A stretch of DNA of 64,000 nucleotides, taken from Trichobilharzia szidati (taxonomy: Eukaryota > Platyhelminthes > Trematoda > Strigeidida > Schistosomatidae). Where the stretch lies: the NCBI GenBank assembly GCA_944472155.2, contig OX235271.1, positions 88,301,256-88,365,255 on the forward strand. The letters are read 5' to 3'. The translations under genes were made by a program, and so were the position numbers. Below the pieces are notes generated by a model, which saw only the letters and a list, made by a program, of their open reading frames with translations, ran no database searches and was not told the DNA's origin. Positions 25,001-40,000 of the stretch are shown here, one piece after another. Within the stretch, counting starts at the first letter, position 1. Every line of letters begins with the position of its first letter.

Positions 25001-28000
25001 TCTGAAACATAAACTAATCCATTATGATATTTCTTTTTTGTCTGCTTCGAGAAATTCATGATGTTCTGTTGAAAGCCATTTATAAAATATTCAGAAGTAC
25101 ATTTTGAGACCCAAGGACATAACTCATGAACAGTCGTCTTGTGTATTTGGGATACCTCATTTCCCACAAGCTTTTTCTCAAGTTTAGTAGAAATTTGCGA
25201 ATCGGCAAGTTGTAAACATTTAAAATACTTGCGAGGGTAAATAATGTGATATGTGAGGTCACATCTTAAGAGAATAAAACAAAGTGATTAGAGAAATTAT
25301 ATGCAATATAATGATGGGGGTTTTTGGTAGCAGAAGTTTGACGCATGCCGCCGAATATTATATATATATATATATGCTTCAGAGTACAAAACATGAAGAA
25401 ATTTTCCAATTTTATGAAGGATGGATGTGCCTTCATTTTAAACATGGTTAAAATGTGTTTCTACGAGATTAGTAATAAGAACTAAGGAAGCCAGTATTGT
25501 TTCGTTACCAAGGTAACTGATTGTCAATTAGGAATGTGCATACAAAGTGACTAACATTTTGCTTTTGTTTAGCATCTAACTCTGAGCCGAATTCTCCCTG
25601 GACTCCAATGGAGAGCCATAACAGATGGAGTTTTCCAAACTGGATGCAATAACAGTTACACTCCAGTGATATTTGCTTAGCCCGTTAACCGTATCTAAGG
25701 ACAAAATACAATCAGTAATCAACCGGCACCACTATATTCTGTTAAAATTATTTTATTTCTAGTTACCCAATGTGAAAATAAAGAATATGGGTACAATGTT
25801 AGAAATTAACCCTGTAACTCAAGAAGCTGCTGGAGAATACAGATGTCAAGGCTTAAATGAAGTTACCAAGAGTACTGTGAACACCCAATTTACCGTACAG
25901 GTTCGAGGTAGGCGACATATATTTTAATTTCATTATACTACTTATAAGTAGCCAAAAATTCATTGTAAAAATTGATATAAAATGTATGCACACCTAATTT
26001 TGAAGTGAATTATATATTCAAGCATTTGTGGACAATTCCCAATTGGCCCGTTTATCTGTCAGCATATCAGAACTCCTAAGCGATTATTGCAAGATGATGC
26101 AGTGAACGTTTAGGCCGACAAAGAAAGTGTTGTTTAGCAAGCCACTTCTGAATAAATTAGAGGGCAAAGACTGCAAAGTTTATCTGGGCTCCTCAGTCTG
26201 ATACTGGTTCTACCTATCCATATATCCTGCACTGGGTATACTAGAGTTGAATATGAAGTCTACAAGTATGTTTCGTGTTCCTCTGTCCTATCTTCGGTGA
26301 ATTTAAAAATCTTAGCCTGACTGATTTATAGAATGAGTGTGGATTTTTATTGAATCAATTTACTGTTATGTAGTGTCTGACATCAATCCTTTTGTGACTG
26401 AAGCTAAGGCAACCAATTGAGATTGTCTAATTAATCCTCCTTATTCGGTGAATGATGCTTTCCATTTCACCTTCAGCAAAGTTGAGAAACGATTTTCCAC
26501 AGTTTGCTCACCTTACAAGTTGAAATGTTATGGAACTCGAAATCATCAGTTACGTACTTACTCATCTATGTTAGAAACTATTGTAGACTAAGTTTTCAAT
26601 ATTTGTACCTCCGAATTACCTGTCCAAAAACAGCATAATCCATCTGAAAAGAAACTAAAACGCAGTCTTGTTTCCCATAAAGTATAATAGAATTTCAATT
26701 TTGATCGTGAATTGACATCGGTTAGAGGACCACTGATAAACCAGGGAATATTGGACACCCAAGACTTCACCGTAAATCGAATCTAGGACCTTCAGGTTAC
26801 AAGTCGTGCCTGTTGACAGTTCAGCCACTGGGAAACGATCCAATGGTCAATCATTTCTAAATCATTAATTGACACAGGTTAGAATTCAGCGGCTATTGGA
26901 TTGGTCCAGTAAGTGCTTACTGCTGAAGAGTCCCAGACTGAAATGAAACATGTGTGCAGTCGTACTTCTGTGTTGTCTTAAACATTACCATATGGTAATG
27001 AGAACAAATGTAGCTAAACAGTACTTCAACAGATTTCCTTTCCTTTTATTCTTCTTTATATGTGCTTATTTGAATTGCGTAATACAAGGTAGGATACACT
27101 TGAACGTGCTAAAGATTTAAGACTAGGAAATGGTATTTTTCTGTGATAATAACCTTAGAGGCTAATTCAGCTAGATTATTTCACTGAGATTTGGGCTTTT
27201 GTAAAATAAGGGAAATTTGTACATTTTATTCAGATAATAAATTCATTATGAACAGACTAGAAAAACAGTTCGTCACTAGTCGTTTGGGTTATATTATCAT
27301 GGAACTACAGAAGGACAGGTGTGTCTTTTGAATTGACTGATCGTTTTATGATCGTTTCATCATAAAGGTACTCTCGGTCATCACTTCAGCTAATTCCAAC
27401 TTTTGTCTCTCACTGTTTGGTAAACAGAAAAGTAAAGTTCTTAATCCTCCATATATCGATTCTACTGACTGTATAATTAAAATGATAATGGTGACTGCCT
27501 CAGTTCAATGGCTTCACTCGAGAGTTTATTGATATAAATCAGTCAATATTTAGGAATTCAAAATATGGCATCGACAGAATACAGTCTCAGTAAGAATAAA
27601 TTTAAGTTCAGGTAATTTAATTGTAGCATTTATGGTAACAAGACTGGTCAGTGCAGTCATGACAGTAACCTCAAGCCTGTTCTATAAATCGCATCCATCA
27701 GTATAACATCAATCAACTTTCAAATAAGCTGCTTATTTTGTTCAGTCTGAAGACATTAGGCCACTTGTGAACTATATCACTGTATTTACACTTTATTTTC
27801 ACTATGTGAAATCCACATAACAACAATTTTAGTGGCCAAAACACACGGAGAAATTAGTACGTGTAGGATTTGTGCACTAATAATTTCATACAACTGGATT
27901 TCATTTAAAATGTTTTTCGCCATTCGTTTTGCACTTCTAGTGGGCTTCAGGCTTTAAGCTTTGAAGTTTCAGTAGTGATAGTGTTGTTTTCACGGGATGA

Positions 28001-31000
28001 GGTTCCAAGTTTCAGGTCCAACTTACCCTCTTTTTTAGACTTACTAATGGCTAGGCGATGTTTAGGAGTTTGTTGACTGGTAAATCTAAACCCTGACCAC
28101 GTGGATGGCTGGTGAACCTCGGAAACCTTACGCAGAATTCTTAACAAGGCAGGAATAAAAGTGGCTGGCATTCAAACCCACAAACTCAATTAGAAACATG
28201 CTTTGTCGGTTAATGGATCCTGTGGAGCCTTTATAACGAAGCAATTTAGTTTATCTAATACCCTGCAATGATTGTCAGGTCAAACACATAGGTCAAAGTA
28301 GTAGAACAGGGGCGGTCAGACTAACCGAGCGTAAAAACCTAGCAAAATCTAGATTGGTTGATCCGAATAAGATAAGAAATCTAGAGAATAGTTCAGCTAT
28401 GCCATTCACTACATGCAATTACACACAACCATACAATAGGATAGGATAAGATGACAGTTTTAAAATCTAATGTAACATGGTGGAGAGAGAGATTGATAAC
28501 GGAAGCTTTGTTTGTCGAATGAACTGGGAATACCTGTAATAGGAATCATTCAACACCTGTCTCGGCTAGCTATCTGGAAAATTATACTACTCATACGACG
28601 ACAAATAGGAGAAAACAAAGGAAACTATAAAACTCAAGTTTCAAAGTCGTGTGATTACAATTGATATGATTATGAACAATAAATTTTGTTCGAAACCTTG
28701 TCATCCAGTAAATAATACTGTTTCACTGTGTGATACATCTAATAAACAAACTAATATGGAATTACTTACTACCACAGTGCCCAAGTTTTACACACATATG
28801 AATCAGTTCTGAGTAGAATAAAACTGTTATTCAGACGCAATAAGATCAGCAAAGTTTGATAGATAATTTCCAAGCGAGTTAAATCAGTTTCTATCTAAAA
28901 CTTGATAAATAAAGATAAAATAATACCTGCTTGACAGCAAAAGAACATCTGTGGACATACCAGCTGATTGCAAGACTAGATCGATTCATTAGCTACGACG
29001 TATTATTCACATGTCGATGTCTTAACGTCGTGAAGTCTTTGACTTAATTTGTAAAGAAGTATAGATCACTGCAGGATTAGAAATTGCCATTTTAAAATCA
29101 CAGTTAATAATCAGTTTCATTCTGGCAAAATTTCCTATTCAGATATTAAGAAGACTAAGGAAAGTTCGAGCGAAGACTGCTCTTTTCCATAAACTCCCCT
29201 TACGGCTCTAAAATTATAGGAATATATTTTAAAAAAAAGATTCCTAGAATAATCGTCATTAACAGTACTGATTTTCCTTAAACAGTTTTGAACTGTTAAG
29301 ATCAATGGAACTGCAGTTCAAGAAAGATGCCTGAGTTATAACAGTAATAATAATAATAATAAAAGATGTAACACTAAATAGGATATCAGAAAAAATTTAT
29401 GCAACAAATTAAGGATAGTTAAAACATAGATGACTAAGATAAGGAAGACGTTTGAAACAAATTCTTTTCGATATATAAGTTAGGCTACTTAATGTAAATT
29501 CCGACGGTTTCAGCAATATATACAGCAGACGAACTCTTGAGATACAGTAGATAACTTCGAAAGCCTTTTTAACAACAATTTTATGTTGTTTTCATTGGAC
29601 ACTAGTAACTAGTTTGACGTATCCAGTCCTTTGTTTGGTGCAGACTGAATTCTATCAGTCAGCCTATCTATCAGCCTTGCTGACGAGTGCCAACTAGCAC
29701 GAAACCTAGGTCCAAGGCTTCCTGCCGATTGCCTCCAACTACCTAATTTTGTGTTGTGTATCCACGAGATTAGATAGAATAGCATTATTAATAGACCTTG
29801 TTTGTCCTATGCAGAATGGTGTTCGAAATTCCGACGATAAACACACCTTATTTGTACACCCAATGTAACTAGCCACACAGGAGCAGTCGAACTGATGGAT
29901 ACACACAGAAGAGGCAAAATAGGAGTGATTTTGAAGAGACAGTATGCTGTTTTTTTACCGTATTCCTTAAGCCTTATGTTATTATTTCACTGGTGTTATC
30001 ACCGAGCAACTGAAGTTGTAAGAACAAGGCCTTGTTTTTGAGACTGTTGATACTTTGGCTTGCCTTGTCTTTGGATTCATATTCGTATCAATGAATTTCT
30101 TCGGGTAACCATTTTACTATTCAGTAATCGTTGCATAATATTGAGCTCTTCATTAAGATATTCATCAGAGCAGATTGCTCTTGTCCTGAGCGTCGGTAGC
30201 ACAGTGGTTAGGACTCTCGCCGGCCATGCGCATGGACCGAGGTTCGATCCCCTGCCGACGCACACCCGATATATATGGTCGGCCTGCAACCGATATCAAA
30301 GCTCAAAATTCCATACTTGTACTGAAAATACGGTGTGGCATCAAGCTGTAACCAAAATAAAAAAAATAAAATAAAATAAATTAGATTGCATTTATATTTC
30401 AGTATGAATTATACTGGACAAATACTATCCCACAGAAGATTTTTTAAATAAGTTTCTGTGTATTATTTCGTGATAAATAATAAATCGTAATTGTTTCTAT
30501 TCACCAGTGATTTACTAACTATTGTTTGGTTATTCTTTTTAAAAACAATACAATTCACCATAATGGAAGCAGAAAAGAGTAAGAATGATGTTTTATCATT
30601 TTAAAACGCTTTAATGTCAGTCTGAAACAACAGAAAAAAATAGCCCATGAAAAGCAATTGTAAAAAACCGAAACAATAACTCTAACCATTGTGTCGATTA
30701 GCTCTCACAATGAAAATCGTCTATTTAAACATTAAACAATAATGTCAGCTTTCTGTATTTACATACATATAAATATAAATGTTTTATTTTGTTTCTAGAC
30801 ACAAAGACAAACTAAATGAGTCGACTTTCTGTTTAACTTTTTCTTTATATTCTGAATGCTATATTTAGTTCGTCCACAATTTATCGAAAAACCTGAGGAT
30901 ATCAATGTGCCTGTGAATGGTTCAGTCACTTTTCGATGCACAGCTACGGGAGATCCTGTGCCTAAAATACGCTGGACAATAAATGGTGAAGATCCATCGA

Positions 31001-34000
31001 ATTATTTAGATGGTGTACGTAAAGTATTGCATGGAAATGTAAGTGCTTGACGAAACAAAAAACTGGGTCCATAAAGAGTTCCTTAACTAAAATGTATATT
31101 TAGACACTGTCGAAACAAAAAATAAGTTTTAGAAATCTAGTTTGTAGAGATTTGATTGGTTTTAAGTATGATTACGAGCTGACATCATTTGAAGAAGCAG
31201 TTCAAAATCAGGGAGTACTGGACAGCGGTTTTGTTCTAGTTCGGGACTCTTCATCACCATGCACCCAGCGGGATTCGATCAGAGAGCCATTGGATTGCGT
31301 CCCAGTGGCTGAGTGGTCTACCAACTGGCCGTGTAATCGGTAAGTCCTAAGTTCGAACCACGGTGATTGGGTACTGGTGAAGAGTCCCAAATTAGAACGA
31401 AACAGATGTCCAGTACTCACAGGTTTTCCAGAGGCTCTCTAACTGATATCAGCACGTAATTAAGCTTGAAACAAAATGTAAATGTCATTCTGTATCAATT
31501 TATGAAATAAAAAGCTGACAGTTGGGAATATAAGAGACTGAGCATAGCCATGATATTGTCTCATGAAAAACTTCCCCATTTTCACAAGTTTAAAAGTTAC
31601 TGAAAGTCTAGAAAATAATAATAATTATAATAATATATCAAAAATTATTTTAAATTATATGTAATAATGTTTTAATAGTTAAAAAGAATCAACAGAAAAG
31701 TCACGTAATTTCTGGTTCATTTCCGGAATAATTTGAAGATAGTTTAGGCAAAATGTGGCAATAAAAAACCAAAATTTTAATGATGATATGTTGTACAGAT
31801 TATAGGTAGTCTTTTCGTCACACTATATTCATGATCACTTTTGAGTCTGGATGTGTAGAATGATTAAATTTCTTCGGCGTTATAGTTATGCATTGTGAAA
31901 TTTATATTATTGAACTGTTTAAGGAGGTTGTTTTCTCTTTCGTTGGGTCGAGATAGGGGGGGGGGGTTTGGCAGTAAACTCTACTGAATTAATTATATGG
32001 TCTGTGTTGGTGCATTAGCTGCTGTATGAGTGACTTGATTGTTTCTTGATAGATTTTTTGTTTTTTTTTTGGTGACAATCATTGCGTGTTCATAAAATGT
32101 CAACTTATTATTTGAAATGCCCACCAAATAAATGAATACAGAAAACAATAAGCTATTTAATTTTTTCGTGACAAAAGCCAATCTATCCACTCGTATAAAT
32201 CCACAATGAAGAAATCGAGAATTTCAATGACGGGTGAGCAAATAGTGGAATAAGATAGATGAAATCAGGATACCTAATACCTGCTGACTTTTGAAATTAT
32301 CAGAGAATAAACACTGGTCTCCAGTTACGAGCACAATTATTATTTGATAGCTCCTTACTGTAGGTAAACTTTGTACATACATAAAAGTGTGCTAAAGTGA
32401 AGAATAAATGACTAGTCCTGATTGGTTGAATGAAGTACAAGACTGTTTCGTAATATGAGGGTAATTTAAAGGAAACTAAAACTTTTAGAGAACATAGAGA
32501 AGACAGAGATGATGAAGATAATCAGTCAACATCAGCGAGCATCATTCATCAGTTTGAGGAATAAAAAGGAAGTCGTCACCTTCACTCTTCTGGTCAGCGT
32601 CGTTTCAAGGCTATTTTGGATAGGATCTGGAAAGAGATACTGGAGTTCTTTACTCTGAAATTGGTGTAGAAATCTGCAGAATTTGGCACATGGAATGAGA
32701 ACCGAATTCCCTGCAGAGACTGAAAGATGTTCTCGATTCAAAGCTCCACCTGGAACAGGCTGCATTCAGGAAAAGCAATTTGTATGTGGATGAAATTGCT
32801 ACTCTGAGCATCATAATTGAACAGAGTATAGAAATGTAGTCAAACCGCTATCTTAACTTGCTCGACAACTTCGACAGCGTTAACCACAAAATAATTTGTA
32901 AACTACTTTAACACTATGGAATGCAGTGCCACAAACTTTTATCGGCTGTGCAGGTGCGAAAAGACAGGTATACTTCGGACCAATAGGAAGACTATAAAAG
33001 GTCTGAACTTCGCTAATATTTATGTTTTATTTCAGGCAAACTCGAAGATCTGAGGGCAAAAAGCAACCAGTTGGCAGAAAATGTAGCGAAGACATGACTT
33101 CAGTGGACATAGAGAAGACAGAGGTGATGAAGACAACTAAGGAACAACAGCAAGCACCAACCACTGTCAAAGGTCACCACTTTCACTTATCCGGGCAACA
33201 TTTCAACTACAGGTGACACAAATCAAGATGTTAAAGGCAGGATCGGAAAAGCCAGATATACCTTTACTACTTTGAAGTCGGTTTGGAAATCCACTATACT
33301 CAGAATAAGGAACAAAATCCACAATTTTAACACTAATGTCAAATCAGTTATTGTATATATATTATCAGAGACTTGGCGTGTCCCCTAAAGTAATTTTGAC
33401 AGGCTGCTACTGACTTTCATCAACAGCGGCCTCTGCTCCATACTGAAAATCACATGACTGCAAAGCAAGAAACTCTGGTGACAAACCATCTAAGAATATA
33501 TCGCTCAACAAATATAGAGGATTTTCATCATGAGCTGACATTAGTTAGAGAACCATTGGAAAACCTGAGAGTACTGGACAGTCGTTTCGTCCTTGTTTGG
33601 GACTCTTCAATGCACCCACCGAGATTCGAACCCAGGAGCTTCTAGCTGCAAGGCGAGCTCGTATACCATTAAGCCACTGGGACCCGATCCATTGGCCTGT
33701 CCATGAATTCTAACTTCTGCCAATTCACGACGTAGCGCAACCCCTAGCCAATGTCTTCGGCGAGTATTTGTCCTCACACCCGACCTGCTGCATCCTACTG
33801 GTCACGACTTCTCACTAGAACCCCAGGTTCTAGTGATGAAAATCCTGTAACCAACCAAATCTCTACAAACCAACACTTAAATATAGAGGAGTTGAGGATG
33901 GATCGCACACACTCTGAGGAGAACGTCGGGTAACATCACGCACCAGGTCCTCGAGTGATACCTGAATGGAAAGTGACGAGTTGGGTGTAGTTCCGAGGAT

Positions 34001-37000
34001 GATATGGGGAAATCATGTGAAATGGAAATGAGATGCTGTGGATAGTCGTGACGCCAGCTTAAAAAGACAGCAGAGAACAGAGTGGAGTGCAGATGTTCTG
34101 CTGAAGCCCTATGTTCCAATGTGAATCCGACGAAGGGCTAATATATAATAATAAAATTTAAAAGGATATTAGTAACACAAGAGTAAATAACATTTTTACT
34201 GAAAATTTGACAATGCATAACAGTAAGACGTGGAGGCAGTTTCCACTCTTGTTAAAGCCCATCAAAAGAAGGCCGTATTTATGTAGGGGCATTAACGTAA
34301 ATGAAATAGAACTAAAATTTGAAAACACTTTGAAAAAGTGAATATGGTTCTCAGCAAAATGAAAATGGCTTTCATAAACAAAAGGATTATCTCTGATATT
34401 TCATGCCTGCGTTGACGATAAAAACTGCTCTCCACCTCTGAACACCATACAAAGTGTAGTATCTTATTATATCATTCAGACTGATAGCCACATGATAGAA
34501 TTGATTGATAAAACCCTCGTAAACACTAGACAAACAGGCGTTAGTCGTTACTAGCATATCAGCTTAGAAATCTGATTTGATTAAATCTTATAATCCTTTT
34601 TTGAAATTCTCTGCTAATATTTTAGACTATGCAGTTAAACAATTTAACAATTAAAGACAGTGCAGTTATTCAGTGTAATGCATCAAATAAATTTGGTTAT
34701 GCTTTTACTAACGCCTATGTAAATGTTATGCGTGAAGCACCATACTTTATCAAGCCACCAGAAGCAGTTGTACGAGCAGTTGACGGGAACAAAATTACGC
34801 TATTTTGTCAGACATTTTCAGCACCGAAAGCTCTTATATCATGGACTAAAGACAGAAGACCAATTAATGGTGGTCGATACAAAATTCTCCCATCAGGTGA
34901 TCTGTTCATTGAAGTAAGAATTACTTTAAAAGTGTTATCTGGAAGTAAATTTCAAAATGTTTGTTTTTAATCCAGTTATTTCTGGAAACCATGGTGTGAC
35001 TGTTTAGTAGTTTTGATTTTCGATCGGGTGGTTCATAGATTGTGATTGCCCCGTCAAAATTAAACAGTCAGAGTCATTAGATGTAGGTCAGTTTAGAGTC
35101 TTTTTACTTAGTTTGTGACTTATGATAACCAAAAAAATTAACGGATTTAGTAATAATAATAGTTTTATTTTTAACAAAGTGTTTACACAGTGTACAAAAT
35201 TTTCAGCACTTAATTCCGCGCCAATTCTAGAAGAGGCCTAATTCGTTCTTCTTTGATGGACATCTGATTATGTGATATAACATTCTGAGGTCTCTTTTAC
35301 CTGTGGCCTGTTCTGCTTCAGTTGTTAGTGTGTCGTAGAATTGTCTTTTATCTTTCCTGGTACTTTTCTTCACTTCTTTATTCATTGCGTTGTACACTGA
35401 ACTCAGCCTTTCCTTCTGTTGTCTATGTACACATCAGTTTATCTTCTGTCTCACCATCCTCCTCTGTTCTGTTTGCTTCGGGGTGTGCGCTGAGAGTCAT
35501 TCCTTTCCTTGTCTCTTCTTTCTTCCTATATCCACTGTGAATATTTCCTCCAACATCACTTTTAGACGGTTCTTATGTTCTTCCACACAGGTTTCCTCAC
35601 TATAGTACGTAATATCTCCAACTTTGCTCTAATGGCTACAGTGAAGGCTGGATGAGATCGCTGGAATGAAATTTAGGGGGTGTTTAGCAGCTACCTCTAG
35701 TATCACAGGTGTACAGCACCAGAATTGTCACCATCCATTTTTTTACTTTCATTTGTAATCAGCTTTCCTTTGATAATGTAACATAGTTATTTGTTAAATG
35801 ATTTTATGAATAAAATATTATAGAAACTCGTATTATTACCTATAAAAGTTATCCACTTGATTTTCTATAGTTATTTCTCTAGCTGAAGTTTAACTATTAG
35901 ATCTTTTCTGCATTTTTATAGTCCGTAGCTATAACAGATTCTGGTGTCTATGAATGCACAGCAACAAATCCATTTGGAAGTCAAAAAGCTTCTGGACAAT
36001 TATTAGTAAGACGTAAGACAAAAGTGGTGCTTGCTCCGATTAATACAAGAGTATATGAAAATGATGTTGTAAAATTTGTTTGTACTGCTGAAACTGATCC
36101 AGCTGAATTGTCTAACTTGAAAGTTACCTGGTATAAAGATGATAATTATATTGACCCGGATATAACTCCAAGAATTCAACAAGTTTGGTTTGATTATGCG
36201 CTAGTTTTAAGTGGTGCTCAACCACGTGATACTGGACAGTATCGTTGTAATGCTAGTAATGGATTAGATTTTGCTACAGCAACTGCACCACTGCTTGTTC
36301 AAGGTAACTGTGTATTTCATTTCTCTTTGTTCAATGTTCAATGCTTAGTTTTGCTTTTAAGTTTTGTATTATTCATTTAAAATGACGCCTTTTTGAAATA
36401 ATAGAGAAAATTTGTAGCCTAGGTGAATGATTTTGATGTGATTGTGTTTTCTGAATTGAGTGATCGGGAGATATTATTGTATCAGTCAAAGTTGCATGTG
36501 AAGCTAGTGGTATACACCAGAATACTTAAAAATGGATTCAAATTAAACTGAATTTTCATAGGAAAACCGCTACATTTATGAAATATTTTTGCGAGTGTCT
36601 TTTACAAACATTTACTTTTTTATTCTACGTTCTGATGATTAAATCTTGAACATGGTAATTATGATATGAAAATCAATAATGAGGTGTATGTGCATACTTA
36701 CTCGCCAACGACGTTGTATGGCAGCCGTGAATTGACAGAATTTAGAATTCGTGGGTCACTAGACTGCTTTCCAGTGGATGAATGGCTGACGAGCTCGCCT
36801 TGTGATCCAGGTTTGACCTACGGTACAGTAAAAGGTGGCTAATAGTGAAGAGTGCCAAACTAGGGTGAAGCAGCTGTCCATTAAGTACTCATTGGTTTTC
36901 AGTGGATCTCTAACTGCTTTCAATCCATGGCCAAACTTCAAACCAGTCAAATCCACATCGATTAGTTGTGTACACTAATAGGGAATACTGTAGGATAATT

Positions 37001-40000
37001 GATACCATCGAATTATCTCTATTTGTCACCAGTTTTTTTAATTTTTATTTTCTAAGGTCGACCAGAACAAGCAATTAATGTGCAAGTCAATTGTGTTGAT
37101 TTCATTAAAGAGGAATTGGCACTTGTTACTTGGTATCCAGGATCAGACAATTATGCTCCTATTATGGAGTATATGGTTGAATATTCAACTCAATATGAAC
37201 GTGAGACTTGGTATCCAGCTGAAATTTTTAATCTGACTGGTTTAGTTCAAAGTACTTCAGTGAAGGTTAGTCCCTGCCTTTTTGGAACAACAGAATATCT
37301 GATTTTGCGATTGGTGTTATTTATGCATTATTTTGATATTTTCTTTTAAATAGCGAAAGATGTAGAAACAAGTTGAGTTCTTGTCGGTGTAACTTGATTT
37401 TAAGTTGATTATTGCAGCTGAAAAAAAGGATATTATTCAGGTAACTAACAACATACAAACTCTTGCATCTATCTATGAAGTGTATCAGTTATCTGCTGGA
37501 TGATTGTTTCTGTCTGTAAATATCTTAGAAGTTTGGTGGAAGTCTGAAACCAACTTCTTTGTAGCTCATATTCTGATACCTACTGAGTGACTAATTGACT
37601 GAATTTCAACATAAAACTTTTCACAGAAGTGTATTAGTCCAGGTCGCCTCACTTTACGCAGCACACAAAGGCAGATAAAAGAAAAATGAGATTCAAGAGG
37701 ACTATTATCCACAGAAATGTGAGGGAGAAAGAATCGCAGCATGGAAAAACAAAAGAATTAAGCGAGTATAGAAGAACATGAAGAGTGAATGAGTCTGCGA
37801 CACTGAGAACGGTTTCTAGCATCGGCAGGATCCAAGCTGAGGAGTCTACACCTCCTTACTTGACTCAAACCAACAGTGAAAGACTTCATGGATTGATGGC
37901 AGATTTTGGTTTGACCTGCCTTGACCTCTTTCTAATGTAATCCAATGTCGGCTAAAATTGCCTGTCGAGAATTGCAATTACTCCTTATGCGCAACATCTG
38001 TCCTAGCCATCTCAATCAATGCAACTTCACAACCTCATCGATTGACTTGCCTTTCTTACCTAACATTCGATGCCCAACGTCAATATTACTCACTCTGTTG
38101 TACCATCTAACACGGGATACAGAACTCAAACACCTGTTGTCGAAGACAACTATCCTTCTCACGTCTTCCACTTTCAGTGGCCATTTATCACAGCCATAAA
38201 GGCGGGCAGAGCTAATTGTTGAGCAGTACATACGCCCTTTGATAGATAGATAACTGGACATCATATCTTTGCCAGAGATGACCTAAGATGGCGAATGCAA
38301 CATGATCATTTTTGATGAACTACAGTTGATCATTAATGTGCACGTATTGTGAATACCCATCTATCTGGGAAAGGTCAAAAAGAGTGTTGCAGGCCTAATT
38401 CACATATTTGCATCGGACTACATATAATTTTCAAAGTATATGTACACATAATAGAGTTATATTTAGTGGTCATTTGTATATTTTTTCAATATTCCAGGTT
38501 GTATTAAGACCAAATATTGAATATAAATTTCGTGTTCGAACAAGAAATCGTGTCGGTGTATCATTACCTAGTCTACCGACAACAGAAACATGCGGCATTC
38601 CTGGACGTGTACCATCAGTCAATCCGAAAGAACTTTATGTATTTGGAACAATAGGAAATAACTTAGTTATTCGATGGACAGTAAGCTTCATAATGAGAGT
38701 TGTCTGTATAGATACTCTGTATAATGATAATGTCACGGTAGTCATTCTTTAAAACCCCTACGTATATTTCAGTGTAGATTTTGTCACTAACTAACGTCAT
38801 TTAAAGAACATTGGAAAGAAAGGATCACTGGATAGTTGTTTCGTCCTAGTTTGGAACTTTTCAGCTCATATATATCCTAGTCATCCTGTAGCTCTTTCTT
38901 TGAAATCATATATATATATATATACATTAATTAAATGTTCATATTGTCTTTCTATGACAACACAGATTGACAGAAATGGAGTTTATAAGCACTGAAATGT
39001 GCAACTCACTTGAAACTATGACGAAACAGTAGAAATATCTGCTGTATCATGTCAGTTTATTCAAGATTGTTTATTTTAGAAATTCACTGTGGCTAGGTAA
39101 ATTTATGCAACCTTATCTAAATTGTAACTTTTTAATGTTTATTTAGGTCAGATTATTGAAGCGAAAACGAATGTTATTTAATGATAGTAATAACAATGTA
39201 ATTTGGCTTTGTTGGCATTAGATGGTTGGAAGCAATCGGCCTTGCTTCACCTAGGTTTCGTGCTAGTTGAATCACGTCCCTTCTGAGATTCGAATCCGCG
39301 TCACCCGGTGTTGCAGTCACAGACGTTACCACTGAGCTATTTAGGCTCACGATTGACCTCTTGTAGGACTGTATTGGATATTCTTGATTGGACGCTAGTA
39401 ACTAACGAGTGTGATGTGCTTCAAACCATCTAATACCAACAATTCACATCGCAGCGTGATGGCGAGCTACCTAGCATGGTGGCTACATTGCAAGCTTGAC
39501 TGATAGAATTCAGTCTTCACCGAAGGTAGGACTAGACCCATCACACTAGTTAGTTACCAATGTCCAATCAGTAATAAAGTTTTATTTCAGGCAACATGTG
39601 AATACATAGTCCAGTGCGTCGGTGGCACAGCGGTTAGGACTCTCGCAGACCATGCACATGGTCCGGGGTTTGATCCCCTGCCGGCGCACATCCGATATCA
39701 ATGGTCGGCCTGCAAAACTTGGGCTACCGATATCACATGCTGAAAATTCCATACCTGCACCAAAAATACTATGTGGTTTCAAGCTATAATAAAAAAAAGA
39801 AATTTTCAGTGTATTTAGTTCCGAAATATTTTCTCCTGGTGCAGGATTTATATGTAAACTAATGGTATGAAGTATGTTATATGATATTGTTTTGTTATAT
39901 ATGAAGTGAGAACCATTTCTGTATACTTCTCCTTCATTTCTCTTAAGAATTTCACAACATTTGTGGAATATCTAATTAAATATGTGCATGAGTTCACACG

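Noticed and set aside
25357..25375. TA-rich runs here and near 22963, 38905, 40834 and 44205 as regulatory sites
   Set aside because: They are simple dinucleotide microsatellites inside introns, some at SINE ends, with no sign of function.
30188..30264. tRNA gene
   Set aside because: A and B boxes are present, but no cloverleaf with a paired acceptor stem can be drawn, and the same sequence with an A-rich tail recurs at 39612. It is a SINE head.
31956..31967. Run of G residues as a G-quadruplex
   Set aside because: A single uninterrupted G tract, not four separate ones; no further support.
37945..38199. Plus-strand ORF
   Set aside because: It is the shadow of the minus-strand LINE C-terminal block at 38016-38264.
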